From positions 1,922,001-1,986,000 of the forward strand of contig NZ_CP037745.1 in assembly GCF_004345025.1 (NCBI RefSeq): DNA of 64,000 nt, read 5' to 3'. The position numbers were made by a program, and so were the translations under genes. This stretch comes from Rheinheimera sp. D18. GTDB lineage: Bacteria; Pseudomonadota; Gammaproteobacteria; Enterobacterales; Alteromonadaceae. How positions within the stretch are numbered: position 1 is the first letter of the stretch; each line of letters begins with the position of its first letter. Under the pieces are notes generated by a model. The model was not told the origin of the DNA, did no database searches, and saw only the letters and a list, made by a program, of their open reading frames with translations. Shown in pieces: positions 46,253 to 55,314 of this stretch.

Positions 46253-47002
46253 ATGAAAGCATTAATAACAACGCTAGCTTTTGCCCTTAGTACTGTCGCA
46301 GTTGCTGCCGATACTGTTGTCATTGACGCAGGCACCTTTAAACCAGCAATTAGGCTTAATAAAACAGAACAAAATATAAACATTGCTGCTTTTGCCTTAG
46401 ACCGTAACTCGGTGTCAGAGCAGCAGTTTGCTAATTTTGTGCTAGCTAACCCACAGTGGCAACGTAGCCAAGTACCGATTATTTTTGCCGATAAAGATTA
46501 TTTACGCCATTGGCAAGATGAAGTAACACCGGCCCACTCTGCCAACGCAGATACGCCAGTAACACGGGTATCTTGGTTTGCCGCCCGCGCTTATTGTCAG
46601 GCGCAAGGCGGCCGCCTACCCACACTAAATGAATGGGAATACAGCGTACAACAGTGGCGCGAACAGCAACAATTATCCGACGCTAACTATGCCAAGCTGG
46701 TATTTAGCTGGTTTAGCAACCCGCAGCAAACCCTGTTTGCCGAGCAAATAACGGCTGGGCCAGCAGGTTTAATAGGCAAAGTTAATGAATGGGTTGACGA
46801 TTTTCAGCTACTGCTCACCAATGGTGATGACGTAGACGCCCTTAGTGGTTCGTGTGGTGACACTGCTCGCTTTATGGCCGAGTTTGATACCGCGCACTAC
46901 GCCAGCTTTTTACGCTATCAATCCCGCAGCAATTACCGCCCACAAAGCACTACCAGCACTCTGGGCTTTCGTTGTGCTTACTCAGTAAGGAGCAACAAAT
47001 GA
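46253..47002 (+). CDS. nirV: NirV-like FGE-sulfatase domain protein
   Basis: A periplasmic protein of about 249 residues with signal peptide LITTLAFALSTVAVAA. The formylglycine-generating-enzyme fold shows FALDRNSVSEQQFANFV, VTRVSWFAARAYCQAQGGRLPTLNEWEYS and the terminal GFRCAY. NirV sits behind nirK in many denitrifiers; its job is unknown. AGAGGT before the ATG at 46253 decides the start over the ATG at 46235. The stop overlaps the next start (ATGA). Confidence 0.85.
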   Translation: MKALITTLAFALSTVAVAADTVVIDAGTFKPAIRLNKTEQNINIAAFALDRNSVSEQQFANFVLANPQWQRSQVPIIFADKDYLRHWQDEVTPAHSANADTPVTRVSWFAARAYCQAQGGRLPTLNEWEYSVQQWREQQQLSDANYAKLVFSWFSNPQQTLFAEQITAGPAGLIGKVNEWVDDFQLLLTNGDDVDALSGSCGDTARFMAEFDTAHYASFLRYQSRSNYRPQSTTSTLGFRCAYSVRSNK

Positions 47003-47670
47003 ATAAACTAGTATTAGCCGTAAGTTTAGCGGCAGCATTTGGTATAACCACCAACGCTGTGGCACAGCAACGCGATGCGCATAGCCAACATCAGGCCGCT
47101 GCTACACATAACGAACATAACGAACATAACGCGCACACTATGCACCATACTGCGCTTAAACCTGCAGCGGTTAATTTTGACGACTCGCTGTATCACTTTA
47201 ACGCCAACTGGCAAAGCCAACGCCAGCAGCATGTTCAGTTAAGCCAGTTTCAAGGCAAGCCAGTAATTATCAGCATGATTTACGGTAATTGCCGTACCGC
47301 CTGCCCGCTTTTGGTATTAGATGCTAAAACGCTGATTGAAGCCTTACCTGCGCAGATACGCGCCGATATTAACGTGGTGTTTGTTAGCTTTGACCATGAA
47401 CGCGATCAGCCACAGGCTTTAGCCGAATACGCAGAGCGCGTGGGCGCACTGGACGATAACTGGCATTTTTTACATGGCGACGCTAACGACATTCGTACCC
47501 TCGCAGCCCTGCTTGGTATTAGATACAATAAAAACGATGACGGTAATTTTAACCACAGTAATGTGCTAACCGTGCTTGATCAAGAAGGCCGCATTACCGC
47601 ACGCCAAGAAGGTTTACGCCAAGATCCAGCACCCGCTGTAGCGCGCATTTCACAACTTATGCACCATTAA
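46999..47670 (+). CDS. SCO1/SenC-family copper-handling protein
   Basis: A 223-residue thioredoxin-fold protein with signal peptide and a His-rich stretch (about 28-52, HNEHNEHNAHTMHH) suited to metal binding. The SCO copper motif appears as YGNCRTACPLLV (Cys-x3-Cys), and a distal His in FNHSNVL could complete the site. It probably loads copper into NirK or protects it. ATG at 46999 has AAGGAG and overlaps the nirV stop. Confidence 0.88.
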   Translation: MNKLVLAVSLAAAFGITTNAVAQQRDAHSQHQAAATHNEHNEHNAHTMHHTALKPAAVNFDDSLYHFNANWQSQRQQHVQLSQFQGKPVIISMIYGNCRTACPLLVLDAKTLIEALPAQIRADINVVFVSFDHERDQPQALAEYAERVGALDDNWHFLHGDANDIRTLAALLGIRYNKNDDGNFNHSNVLTVLDQEGRITARQEGLRQDPAPAVARISQLMHH

Positions 47671-47682
47671 GAGGTAAAACTT

Positions 47683-48006
47683 ATGAAACTCCTACTCTCT
47701 GGACTCGCCGCCCTCGCCCTTATTTTTACTTTACCAGCACAAGCTGAAGGCAATGCCGAGGCTGGCCAAGCCAAAGCCGGTATCTGTGCCGGTTGTCATG
47801 GCCGCGATGGTAATAGCCCAATGCCGAAGATGTACCCAACACTCGCCGGACAAAGCAGTGACGAGCTACAAGCTAAGTTGCATGCTTATCGTAAAGGTGA
47901 AGGCAGCGGGCCTATGGTTGCATCTATGATTGCCATGGCTAAACCACTGAGCGAAGAAGATGTTGCTAATTTAGCCGCCTACTTTAGTCAGCAACAACGT
48001 CGTTAA
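47683..48006 (+). CDS. Periplasmic class I cytochrome c (c553-like)
   Basis: A 107-residue protein with signal peptide ending at AQAEG, a single heme site CAGCHG (about 35-40), MPKMYPTLAGQS and the C-terminal MASMIAMAKPLSEEDVANLAAYFS containing the likely Met ligand. It is a small monoheme electron carrier, the probable donor to NirK. It is 12 bases after the SCO gene and ends at a terminator. Confidence 0.9.
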   Translation: MKLLLSGLAALALIFTLPAQAEGNAEAGQAKAGICAGCHGRDGNSPMPKMYPTLAGQSSDELQAKLHAYRKGEGSGPMVASMIAMAKPLSEEDVANLAAYFSQQQRR

Positions 48007-48019
48007 ACGTCAATTAAAT

Positions 48020-48050
48020 AAAAAACACCGCAACATTTGCGGTGTTTTTT
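48020..48050 (+). terminator. Rho-independent terminator of the nirK operon
   Basis: AAAAACACCGC-aacatt-TGCGGTGTTTTTT, a symmetrical A/T-flanked hairpin 14 bases after the cytochrome stop. It could work for both converging transcripts. Confidence 0.9.
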
Positions 48051-48084
48051 ATGCCTATTTTAACAACATAGTTAACCTGTCAAA

Positions 48085-50046
48085 TTAAGCCAACTTAAAC
48101 CGGTTAACTAACATTTGTAACTGCTCAGCTAAATCGGCTAGCTCATGGCTAGTGCTGGCCATTTGTGTTGCACCGGCGCTAGTTTGTGCAGCAACATCAC
48201 TAATGCTAAGTATTTTGCGATTAATATCTTCAGCGACGGTACTTTGTTGCTCAGCAGCCGAGGCTATTTGCATATTTTTGTCATTAATACTGTTAATACC
48301 TAACAACACACTGGCGAGTATTTCTCCGGTTTCAGCCACCTTATCACTGCCCTCGTGCGCTTGGTCTAAACTTAAACGCATGGCATCCGAGGCTTTTATC
48401 GCGCCTTGCTGCAATACTTCTATCATGCGTTGAATGTCGCCGGTCGATTGTGCCGTACGCTGCGCTAACGTTCTAACTTCATCCGCCACCACAGCAAAAC
48501 CACGGCCTTGCTCTCCAGCACGCGCGGCTTCTATGGCGGCGTTTAGCGCCAATAAGTTAGTTTGGTCGGCAATACCACGAATTACGTCAAGCACAGAAGC
48601 GATGGCTTCACTGTCGTGTTTAACACTATCAATTACCGTCGCGGTGCTATCTACCTGAGCCGACAAACGCTCAATCAGTTTAATCGTTTGCTCTAGCTTA
48701 GTTTGGCCGTCTGCCGAGCCTTGCTGCACGGTTTCAGACAGCTCTGCCGCTTCTGCCGTGCTGCTGGCCACATCGCGCACAGTTGCGCTCATTTCATGCA
48801 TGGCAGTAGCTACCATTTCGGTATCTTGTTGCTGCTGTTGCACGCCTTTACTGGTTTGCAAGGTTACCGCTGACGACTCTTCTGCCGCAGTAGCAATTTG
48901 AGCGGTAGCTGCACCAATTTCATTAAGTATGCGCTGTAGCTCTTGCGCCATAGTGTTGGTACTTTGGGCAATACGGCCAAACTCATCTTTACTTGCATAA
49001 TTACTACGTACGGTTAAATTACGCTGCGATAACGCAATTATCGTCGTTTCGATACTGTGTACCGCTTCAGCAATACTGCGCACAGTAATAGTGGCTACCG
49101 TTGCCAGTAGGCTAACAATTAACACTATTGCTAAGGCAAATAGCCATAATTTACGTTGTGCTTGCTGATAAAGCTGCATCGCCTCAGCAACAATATGTTG
49201 GCTTAACAGCTGTTCAAACTCGCTCATTTTTGCCAAGCGCAGCGTGGCTAAATCAAACCATTGGCCACCATCAACCTGTAAGCTTTGTTCCAATGGCGAC
49301 GTAGTTGTAAGTTGCTGCAAGCGTGTAACTTCAGTAAAACTATTATGCTGGCTTAGCTGTTGCCAAGCGCTTAACTGCACTGGGCTAAGCATGCGGGTAA
49401 AGTTCTCGTAATACGCATTAAAAGCGCCCATATTGCTGCTAACCCGCGCTAGCAATGCACTGTTGGCACTACCACGGTTGAATACTTCACCTAAAATAGC
49501 GCGTTCGCGGCCAGCGCGTTCTTTCATTTGGGTGAACTGGTTTAATGTTGCCAGCTGTTGCGCCATGCCTAAATGCGTTACCTCGCTTTCTAGCTTTTGG
49601 TTTACGTTAATTAATGCACTAATTAAGGCGGTATAACGTTCGGCCGACAAGGCACCCGTAATAGCTAACTTATCTACCTGGCTGCGCAGCGCCGATAATT
49701 GTTGTAACTGTTGCTGTGCCGCTTGCAGTTGCGGCTGCTTTAGCGCAAAAAAAGCCTGTAGTTGCTGATCACTTTGCTGGCGAAGTTGCACCACCCGCTG
49801 CTTAAGCTTGTTACCAGAACTCGCTAAGAACACCCCGCTTGCACCGCGCTCAGCTTGTAACGCACTGACTAAATGATTAGTAACAACCGAGGTATCGATC
49901 GATGCTCTAACATGTTGTGCTAGGCTAACCTGTTGCCAACTTTGCGTGAGTTGGCTAACTAACAACCATAACGCTATGACTACTGGCAAAAAAAGTAGCA
50001 ACATCAGCTTTTGGCTGATGCTCAAGTTTCGAACGAATTGCGCCAT
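48085..50046 (-). CDS. Chemoreceptor with NIT nitrate/nitrite-sensing domain
   Basis: A methyl-accepting chemotaxis protein of 653 residues. Between membrane helices at about 13-28 and 298-318 lies a periplasmic helical domain ([25 protein letters not shown], about 56-280) of the NIT type, named for sensing nitrate and nitrite. HAMP follows (about 320-375), then the signalling domain with the tip [25 protein letters not shown]. Lying next to nirK, it probably guides cells toward nitrate or nitrite. The ligand is inferred from the domain and context. Confidence 0.9.
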   Translation of the reverse strand: MAQFVRNLSISQKLMLLLFLPVVIALWLLVSQLTQSWQQVSLAQHVRASIDTSVVTNHLVSALQAERGASGVFLASSGNKLKQRVVQLRQQSDQQLQAFFALKQPQLQAAQQQLQQLSALRSQVDKLAITGALSAERYTALISALINVNQKLESEVTHLGMAQQLATLNQFTQMKERAGRERAILGEVFNRGSANSALLARVSSNMGAFNAYYENFTRMLSPVQLSAWQQLSQHNSFTEVTRLQQLTTTSPLEQSLQVDGGQWFDLATLRLAKMSEFEQLLSQHIVAEAMQLYQQAQRKLWLFALAIVLIVSLLATVATITVRSIAEAVHSIETTIIALSQRNLTVRSNYASKDEFGRIAQSTNTMAQELQRILNEIGAATAQIATAAEESSAVTLQTSKGVQQQQQDTEMVATAMHEMSATVRDVASSTAEAAELSETVQQGSADGQTKLEQTIKLIERLSAQVDSTATVIDSVKHDSEAIASVLDVIRGIADQTNLLALNAAIEAARAGEQGRGFAVVADEVRTLAQRTAQSTGDIQRMIEVLQQGAIKASDAMRLSLDQAHEGSDKVAETGEILASVLLGINSINDKNMQIASAAEQQSTVAEDINRKILSISDVAAQTSAGATQMASTSHELADLAEQLQMLVNRFKLA

Positions 50047-50214
50047 TATGTTTGTCCTTTAGTGAATATCCTAACTATTTTAGGTGAAAAATACCCAACC
50101 GCCTAACAGGTAATGGTAGCTACCTCTTTATGGTTAGCCTTCTACCCTAGTGGGGTCAATGTAAGCAGTAAGTGGGTTTGTTACACTAACAAAAATAGTT
50201 ACTGGGGCTTAAAT

Positions 50215-50619
50215 ATGAATATTGAATCTTATGCCGACTTAATTCGCGAAGCGAGCGTGCAGCCTGAGCCGCAGCGCCTAATGTTTGTATTCGCTAAAGC
50301 TGAATTACCACGAGGCTATACCGAAGCGCAGCAGGAAAGGTTCGCCAACCAGCAAGGCGGTACGCTAGCGCCTGTGCTTTGCGTTGATAAATTACCTGAA
50401 GAAATCGAAGATTTTTCAGTACTGGTTGAAGAATCTACTCACACCGGTATTGACTGGGATATCGCTTTTGTTGCCGCTTTAGGTGGCCGCGGTGGTTTTG
50501 CCCCCAACAGCGATGAAGCTGCTCAGCCATTAAAAATGATGATGGAAAAAATTCAAGGCGGCATGATTGCCGATTTTCTAACTTTTAATAAGCATGGCGA
50601 ACTCGTCGCGTTGTATTAA
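50215..50619 (+). CDS. Conserved hypothetical protein
   Basis: A 134-residue soluble protein (MNIESYADLIREASVQPEPQRLM...). It contains ELPRGYTEAQQERFANQQGG and ends KHGELVALY. It has no signal peptide or membrane segment. The ATG at 50215 is chosen because the upstream part of the longer frame (from 50113) has no coding character. It is the last gene before the cassette array. Function not recognised. Confidence 0.7.
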   Translation: MNIESYADLIREASVQPEPQRLMFVFAKAELPRGYTEAQQERFANQQGGTLAPVLCVDKLPEEIEDFSVLVEESTHTGIDWDIAFVAALGGRGGFAPNSDEAAQPLKMMMEKIQGGMIADFLTFNKHGELVALY

Positions 50620-50642
50620 GCTGGTTGGTAAATTTACGGAAA

Positions 50643-50678
50643 AATTTAATAGGGCGCATATTTACGCCCTATTAAATT
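50643..50678. terminator. Hairpin terminator at the left border of the cassette array
   Basis: AATTTAATAGGGCG-catattta-CGCCCTATTAAATT, a fourteen-base perfect stem 24 bases after the hypothetical gene. It is A/T flanked on both sides, so it could terminate in either direction. Confidence 0.8.
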
Positions 50679-50735
50679 GGCTTTAAATTCCAATGTTTAT
50701 CACAGTCTCAGATTTTAAGCGCAATCTTGGCGTAG

Positions 50736-51083
50736 TTACTCCGACCATACCGCATACTCGTTACTACTGGGATCGCTAAAATGAAATCGGCGACCACCAG
50801 GAAAACTAAAAATTTGCTTCACAATCTGCCCTCCAGCGGCTTCTACTTTTACTAGCGTAGCTTCAAGGTTGGAACTATAAAGCACAACCAAGGCACTACC
50901 CTTCGCAGTTTCAACAACCAGTTCCGACCTATAAAAGCCGCCATCAAGACCCGCATTCTGCATGGCAATATAGTCAGAGCCATAATCTATAAATTGCCAG
51001 CCAAAAGCATCAGAGAAAAACTGCTTAGTACCTTCAAGATTTCTGGCCGGTAATTCGATGTAGTTGATTTTTACAGATGTCAT
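50736..51083 (-). CDS. VOC (glyoxalase/bleomycin-resistance fold) protein
   Basis: A 115-residue single VOC domain: KINYIELPARNLEGTKQFFSDAFGWQFIDYG at the start, GSALVVLYSSNLEATLVKVEAAGG and FPGGRRFHFSDPSSNEYAVWSE at the end. The metal-site pattern (Glu near the end, His in FHF) fits, but the substrate cannot be told; members include lyases, dioxygenases and antibiotic-binding proteins. No clear attC follows it, so it may be the anchored last cassette. Confidence 0.85.
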   Translation of the reverse strand: MTSVKINYIELPARNLEGTKQFFSDAFGWQFIDYGSDYIAMQNAGLDGGFYRSELVVETAKGSALVVLYSSNLEATLVKVEAAGGQIVKQIFSFPGGRRFHFSDPSSNEYAVWSE

Positions 51084-51110
51084 AATTAACCTCGTAGCGC
51101 TGAAGAGCTG

Positions 51111-51224
51111 CTATAACTTGCACAAAATCGCAGAGTTATCTGGGCCAAGTTATTAGCTGTCGCCGGCAATATAAAACTGCCCCACCTTAACCAAATCTAC
51201 CTCAGCACAAGCTGTTTGTTATAT
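51111..51224 (-). other. Candidate attC site between VOC gene and toxin gene
   Basis: Bounded by CTATAAC (51111) and GTTATAT (51218-51224), which are near-complementary ends, with inner repeats ATAACTTG/CAAGTTAT. The stop of the ParE gene lies inside the right core site, as usual for cassettes. The inner structure is less clear than at other sites, hence moderate confidence. Confidence 0.5.
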
Positions 51225-51518
51225 TTGGCTATCGGGTAGCTCAAGCTGCCTCTCACTTCGCCATACTCGAATAAGTACAATCTCGGTCTCTTGCCTCAAG
51301 TAAACAACTCGAAAAGGCGAATGAATTAATTCTCGGATATGGTTCGAACCAAACTCGGGGACAATCCGGCCGGCATCAGGGTGACGCAAAAGTATTTCAG
51401 CGTGTTTCAGAATGGCTATCACATATTCATCACCGATATGCGGCACACTCTCTTCAATGTAGTGCACTTGAATAGCTTGCAAATCTTCAAGAGCGGACTG
51501 TGCAATGCGTAGCTCCAT
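51219..51518 (-). CDS. RelE/ParE-family toxin
   Basis: A 99-residue toxin: MELRIAQSALEDLQAIQVHYIEES at the start, HPDAGRIVPEF, then IRELIHSPFRVVYLRQETEIVLIRVWRSERQL, the typical ParE C-terminal strands. The family poisons DNA gyrase (ParE) or cleaves mRNA on the ribosome (RelE); this sequence looks ParE-like. The start overlaps the antitoxin stop (TAAATG). Toxin-antitoxin cassettes are thought to stabilise large arrays. Confidence 0.88.
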   Translation of the reverse strand: MELRIAQSALEDLQAIQVHYIEESVPHIGDEYVIAILKHAEILLRHPDAGRIVPEFGSNHIRELIHSPFRVVYLRQETEIVLIRVWRSERQLELPDSQI

Positions 51519-51788
51519 TTAGTTAATGCCCAGTGCTTTCTTCGCATCGGCTAAAGAAACAGTATTGCCCTCACGGACATCCATAAGGCCTTTAGCCACG
51601 GCCTTAACGAACCGAAGCTCCTCAGCAGTTTTTTCAAACTCCTCAAGCCCTTGAACAACAGCTACGCCACGACCTCGGCTCGTAAGCAAGATTGGGCGAT
51701 GTGTATCCTGAGCTCGGTTAACCACCTTTCCCGGATTAATTTTTAGATCTGAAAGAGGAACGACATCTTCTGAAAATTTCACTTGCAT
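51519..51788 (-). CDS. Phd/YefM-family antitoxin
   Basis: An 89-residue antitoxin with the Phd/YefM N-terminal DNA-binding fold: VVPLSDLKINPGKVVNRAQDTHRPILLTSRGRGVAVVQGLEEFEK, then a helical toxin-binding tail. It comes first in the pair and should repress its own promoter and neutralise the downstream ParE-like toxin. A 67-base gap with an inverted repeat (GCACC...GGTGC, 51811-51835) precedes it, a candidate operator. Confidence 0.88.
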   Translation of the reverse strand: MQVKFSEDVVPLSDLKINPGKVVNRAQDTHRPILLTSRGRGVAVVQGLEEFEKTAEELRFVKAVAKGLMDVREGNTVSLADAKKALGIN

Positions 51789-51854
51789 GACGCATACTCC
51801 AAAGCAAAACAGGCACCATTAATAGCACCAGTTAACAGGTGCGGTCAAGGCAAT

Positions 51855-51919
51855 GTGACGCCAAAATTTAGCGCACAGCGGGTTGACGTCCCAGCGATCA
51901 ACGGGAGCGAGTGTTACGT
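51855..51919 (-). other. Degenerate attC site
   Basis: Bounded by GTGACGC and GTTACGT, with the inner segment AGCGGGTTGACGTC shared with the next site at 52332. The stop codon of the lipoprotein gene lies in the right core. The left core departs from the consensus, so recombination here may be weak. Confidence 0.5.
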
Positions 51920-52333
51920 ATGGTTAGGTGAACACTCATTTACAACCGCAAGCCCAAGATCTATGTATGCAACAATATAACCATAGTGCTTCTTTGATAG
52001 TAAACCTTCTTTAAATTTAGCTTTTGCTAGATCGCGGTTCCAAGCATGACCACATGGCGCCTCAGGAACTGATGTATCTAGGTTTACAAGATATTGCTGA
52101 TTACCATCCAGTTGATGACCTTTATGGACCACACTTTTAGCGCAAAGACTTAACGCATATTCGACAGCAAACTTGTCTACACTGGGAAGGCCAACAAATT
52201 CCACATCGCAACCCAGAATACGATTACCAGACTGCTCGGTGTAATAAAGTTTTCCTGTGGTACAGGCTGACATGAAAAATGCGACAGCGAGAACTATTAA
52301 AAATCTAAGAATCAAAAAACACTCTTTGTTCAC
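51914..52333 (-). CDS. Lipoprotein of unknown function in cassette
   Basis: A 139-residue protein with a lipoprotein signal (FLIVLAVAFFMSAC, lipobox MSAC at about 20-23). Start is GTG at 52333, lying on the attC core (GTTAAGTG), or a downstream codon. Four further cysteines are spread over the mature part. No family recognised. Its GTG start on the recombination core means that expression would depend on what is joined upstream. Confidence 0.6.
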   Translation of the reverse strand: MNKECFLILRFLIVLAVAFFMSACTTGKLYYTEQSGNRILGCDVEFVGLPSVDKFAVEYALSLCAKSVVHKGHQLDGNQQYLVNLDTSVPEAPCGHAWNRDLAKAKFKEGLLSKKHYGYIVAYIDLGLAVVNECSPNHT

Positions 52334-52422
52334 TTAACGCCCAAATTTAGCGCGAAAAACCGCGCAGCGGGTTGACGTCGCAGCCGGCGCTTTTTGCTGG
52401 CGATAATATTTGTTTGTTAGTT
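52332..52422 (-). other. attC site
   Basis: Bounded by ACTTAAC and GTTAGTT, 91 bases, with an inner imperfect palindrome (GCGCGAAAAACCGCGC, then GCCGGCGC..). The gene on the right stops 2 bases beyond it and the gene on the left starts inside it. Confidence 0.75.
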
Positions 52423-52423
52423 T

Positions 52424-52852
52424 TTACAACTTACGATACTGATAACTTACTTTTAAATCAGCACTTTTTCTACCATTAGGATTTATAGTCCGAGCTTTAT
52501 AAAGATCAGAGACACTGATAACAAGCTCGTTGTCATTAACCCAATGTACCTCAAGCCCTGTTTCTTCAGGACGACCCACAAAGGTAAATAAGTTTTCAGC
52601 ACGCAGTTTCGGATTGTTACTTTTTACATCAACACTACCAAAAAAGTCTGTAGTCGCCCCACCGCAATCGCCGATGCTTATTTCTGCTACTTGCTCACCA
52701 TTTGGTGACGAAACCGCATTTACAACGGTATGGTGACAGAGCGTTTGACAACTTTTAAGGATAAGGAATAAAAAACCCCAGCAAACCAATAAAATCCAAA
52801 AAGAATAGCCACCAATATTAAACAATATTTTTTTAATTGTAGATTGCATCAA
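52424..52852 (-). CDS. Single-pass membrane protein in cassette
   Basis: A 142-residue protein with one membrane segment (FWILLVCWGFLFLIL, about 18-32). The extracytoplasmic domain contains SSPNGEQVAEISIGDCGGATTDFFGSV. This motif set occurs in a family of small uncharacterised proteins often found in cassettes and mobile elements. Function unknown. Overlapping the attC on both sides indicates a single-gene cassette. Confidence 0.65.
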   Translation of the reverse strand: MMQSTIKKILFNIGGYSFWILLVCWGFLFLILKSCQTLCHHTVVNAVSSPNGEQVAEISIGDCGGATTDFFGSVDVKSNNPKLRAENLFTFVGRPEETGLEVHWVNDNELVISVSDLYKARTINPNGRKSADLKVSYQYRKL

Positions 52853-52864
52853 CTAACCCTATAA

Positions 52865-52936
52865 AACTAACGCCGCGCTCTGCAGCAATTTTGTAGCGCA
52901 GCGTAAAAATTGTCCGCCAGCAGCGCTTTGTTAGGC
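52865..52936 (-). other. attC site
   Basis: Bounded by AACTAAC and GTTAGGC, 72 bases. The inner stem CGCCGCGCT/AGCAGCGC and the stop codon of the large gene in the right core fit a typical site. Confidence 0.8.
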
Positions 52937-54673
52937 ATTGTTCTCTCTAACCTGCGCCAAGCAAAGGACTACGTGCACAATTCTATCTGCCGTAGAATAA
53001 TTAAAAGCACCTACCGGGCTGATTCCATGACATACATCATTTCGCATATTCCAACCGCGTTGGTCAGTAAGTAGCATCCTGAAATAGAACGATGAATCAG
53101 TACCAAAACAGTCTTCTACCCTTTCGTCCCTTAGTAAATCGTCAAACGTCCTCAACTGTAGCCCACCCTGCCTATTCTTCCTTAAAGTAGCGCCCCCCAT
53201 TAACTCCACTAACGTTCGAATAGCTGCCTCTGCCTGGGGAACCAGTATATGTATTGCAGAGATATAATCCTCGGCAAGGTAAGCTTGGATACCAGCATTA
53301 ACAAGATCCTTTTTAGACTCTTCGAATATAGGTGACTGATATATATATTCGGTCAATTCTTGATCGTCAAATTCGTAAACTTCAGAAGCTTTTCTAAATG
53401 AATGCCTGAGAAAAAATGAGTCAATATTCAAATTTTGTGAAAGCTGGTGAATAATATTGCCTTCTAGATCTTCTTCTATACCTCCAATCCTCGCCACAGG
53501 TCTTCCCTTGTGATCCTGCAGCGTCTTCGTAAATAAATATGTCAATGGATGATTTTTTGCCAGTTCCAAGACCTGCTGTTCTACTTGACCCTTCTTCGGA
53601 ATAAATTGCGCTGCAATTCTACTAAGTGTTTTATGAAGCCCACCTTCCGTCATCGAAGCTAGATATGCTTCTAATTTTTCCTTGGGAATCTCCATACTAT
53701 GAGATAATTCTTGCATACTCTCTACGACACCTGGCCCTACCTCAGATATCTTCTTCGAAACGCGCTCTGCGTTTTCGACCATGTTGAAGCCTATATAAAT
53801 GTCGTGCACATGTTGGAGCCAAGAAGAGACCTGAATTGGAGCCAAGCCATCACACGCGTCTTCAAAACACTTCCCAACAACTCCAATCACTCGAGTGACA
53901 TCGTCGTTCATTCCCTTGCTACGATAATAAGTGGCTAAGGGGATAACCGCCGATTCACACACCCATGGTGAATGCCCTTTGGAGACACGTGTTAAACGGG
54001 ACTCGAGGTCATCCACAAGCTTCTGCTCTTGCGCCTCAGACAAATTCCTATATTTACCTAGAACAAAAAGCTCAAAGCAAAACCCCCAAAGGCCCGCCTT
54101 ATCATCTTCAGCAATTCTGTCTTCTAGTTTAATCGCGCTTTCAACACATCTTTCTGCCAATTCTCTGTTATTCAGTGCGGTCGCAACTTTGAAAGCCCTA
54201 GTGATTTTCGTTATTGCTTCGGTTGGGTGTTCGCAGAGATCGTTATCAGTCACATCAAGAAGTGCATTTAAATAGTCAATAGCAATCCTATAATCAGGCT
54301 TTTCGCCCACGGCAGTTTCAGAGAGGTCCCAAACAAGCCCAGCATAGCGAGCTTTCATCAATGGATTATTGGTTTCTTGTGACCGGCTTCTCCAGTGCTC
54401 AATAATTTCTTTGGTTACCAATGCAATACTGGGACTTTCATACGCTTTACCGTCATCCCCTACCCAAACCATCATAGGCCCAAAATATGTGCCCCAGCCA
54501 TTTTGCTTATCCAAATATTCTTCGCAGAATCCAAACGCAATTCTTTCGGCTATGGCCTTTGAGCTTTGATCATTTTCGGTGGCACGATTTATTTTTGACG
54601 AAATAGAATGTTCGCTAGTTGCCTCCTTAGAATGATCCAGCTCTTCCATTAATCTTGCTAGCTCTTCATTCAT
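52931..54673 (-). CDS. DUF4209-like protein with C-terminal HEPN-type motif
   Basis: At 580 residues this is the largest cassette product. Most of the protein is helical repeats (about 60-420). The C-terminal domain (about 455-575) contains AAIRTLVELMGG, DQRGWNMRNDVCHGISP and a final helix. RNDVCH is an R-x4-H motif in the right place for a HEPN ribonuclease fold, as in DUF4209 proteins. HEPN proteins commonly act in toxin or phage-defence systems. There is no partner gene in this cassette. The family name is tentative and RNase activity is inference. Confidence 0.65.
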   Translation of the reverse strand: MNEELARLMEELDHSKEATSEHSISSKINRATENDQSSKAIAERIAFGFCEEYLDKQNGWGTYFGPMMVWVGDDGKAYESPSIALVTKEIIEHWRSRSQETNNPLMKARYAGLVWDLSETAVGEKPDYRIAIDYLNALLDVTDNDLCEHPTEAITKITRAFKVATALNNRELAERCVESAIKLEDRIAEDDKAGLWGFCFELFVLGKYRNLSEAQEQKLVDDLESRLTRVSKGHSPWVCESAVIPLATYYRSKGMNDDVTRVIGVVGKCFEDACDGLAPIQVSSWLQHVHDIYIGFNMVENAERVSKKISEVGPGVVESMQELSHSMEIPKEKLEAYLASMTEGGLHKTLSRIAAQFIPKKGQVEQQVLELAKNHPLTYLFTKTLQDHKGRPVARIGGIEEDLEGNIIHQLSQNLNIDSFFLRHSFRKASEVYEFDDQELTEYIYQSPIFEESKKDLVNAGIQAYLAEDYISAIHILVPQAEAAIRTLVELMGGATLRKNRQGGLQLRTFDDLLRDERVEDCFGTDSSFYFRMLLTDQRGWNMRNDVCHGISPVGAFNYSTADRIVHVVLCLAQVRENNA

Positions 54674-54693
54674 GATAGCTCCTCGTTAAAGTT

Positions 54694-54777
54694 GCCTAAC
54701 GCGCGCAGCACGCGCGGCTTTGTAGTGAAGGCGAAGCCGCAACGGAAAAGCCGTCGCCGTGCCTGCGATTGTTAGGC
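54694..54777 (-). other. attC site
   Basis: Bounded by GCCTAAC and GTTAGGC, exact complements, 84 bases. The GC-rich interior (GCGCGCAGCACGCGCGGC...) is of the classic attC type. Confidence 0.9.
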
Positions 54778-54810
54778 CACATGCTTACATCAAATAGCAT
54801 GACAGCACCA

Positions 54811-55290
54811 CTAACGAACTCTGTAGTTGGAATCTAGACCAGACGGCCTTTTACGCATTAAGAACAGATCTAAGAATTTATGTTGCTCAATATCCTGATT
54901 TTGAAACGTAAACGAAATTAGCTCCTTTTTTTTGTCGTAATTAAGATATCGACACAAGACATTTTCTCGCACTTTTCCAATTCTGCCATCGTATGTCACA
55001 TCGAGGCTCACAAATGTCTGTGATACATCAATATTTTCTTTCTCATATAAATCCAGAAGACCTTGAGTACCTGAAGGAATATTGCCACCAAATCGCTTGC
55101 TATATAACGTTCTTAAATCATCCAAGCCAGCCTTGCCTTCTGTGCGCTCAACACGATTAATAACAAGACCCTCAGGGCTAGGCACAACCTCTTTGAGAAG
55201 ATCAGCACAAACTTCTTCATCCTTTGGCGTCGATAGTCCACACCCAGATAAAGCAAATGCCACACAGAAAAAAAGTAGAAATCTTCTCAT
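54811..55290 (-). CDS. Lipoprotein of unknown function in cassette
   Basis: A 159-residue lipoprotein with signal LLFFCVAFALSGC (lipobox LSGC at about 14-17). The mature part is polar with several charged stretches (DYDKKKEL..., LFLMRKRPSG) and no recognised domain. GAGAAG-like sequence lies at the start. The gene is flanked by clear attC sites, so it is a complete one-gene cassette. Confidence 0.65.
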   Translation of the reverse strand: MRRFLLFFCVAFALSGCGLSTPKDEEVCADLLKEVVPSPEGLVINRVERTEGKAGLDDLRTLYSKRFGGNIPSGTQGLLDLYEKENIDVSQTFVSLDVTYDGRIGKVRENVLCRYLNYDKKKELISFTFQNQDIEQHKFLDLFLMRKRPSGLDSNYRVR

Positions 55291-55314
55291 TCGACATCTC
55301 CAGATTCGTAAATT

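Noticed and set aside
46972-46998. Extended start for the SCO protein
   Set aside because: The ATG at 46999 has AAGGAG, gives a proper signal peptide and overlaps the nirV stop in the usual ATGA way.
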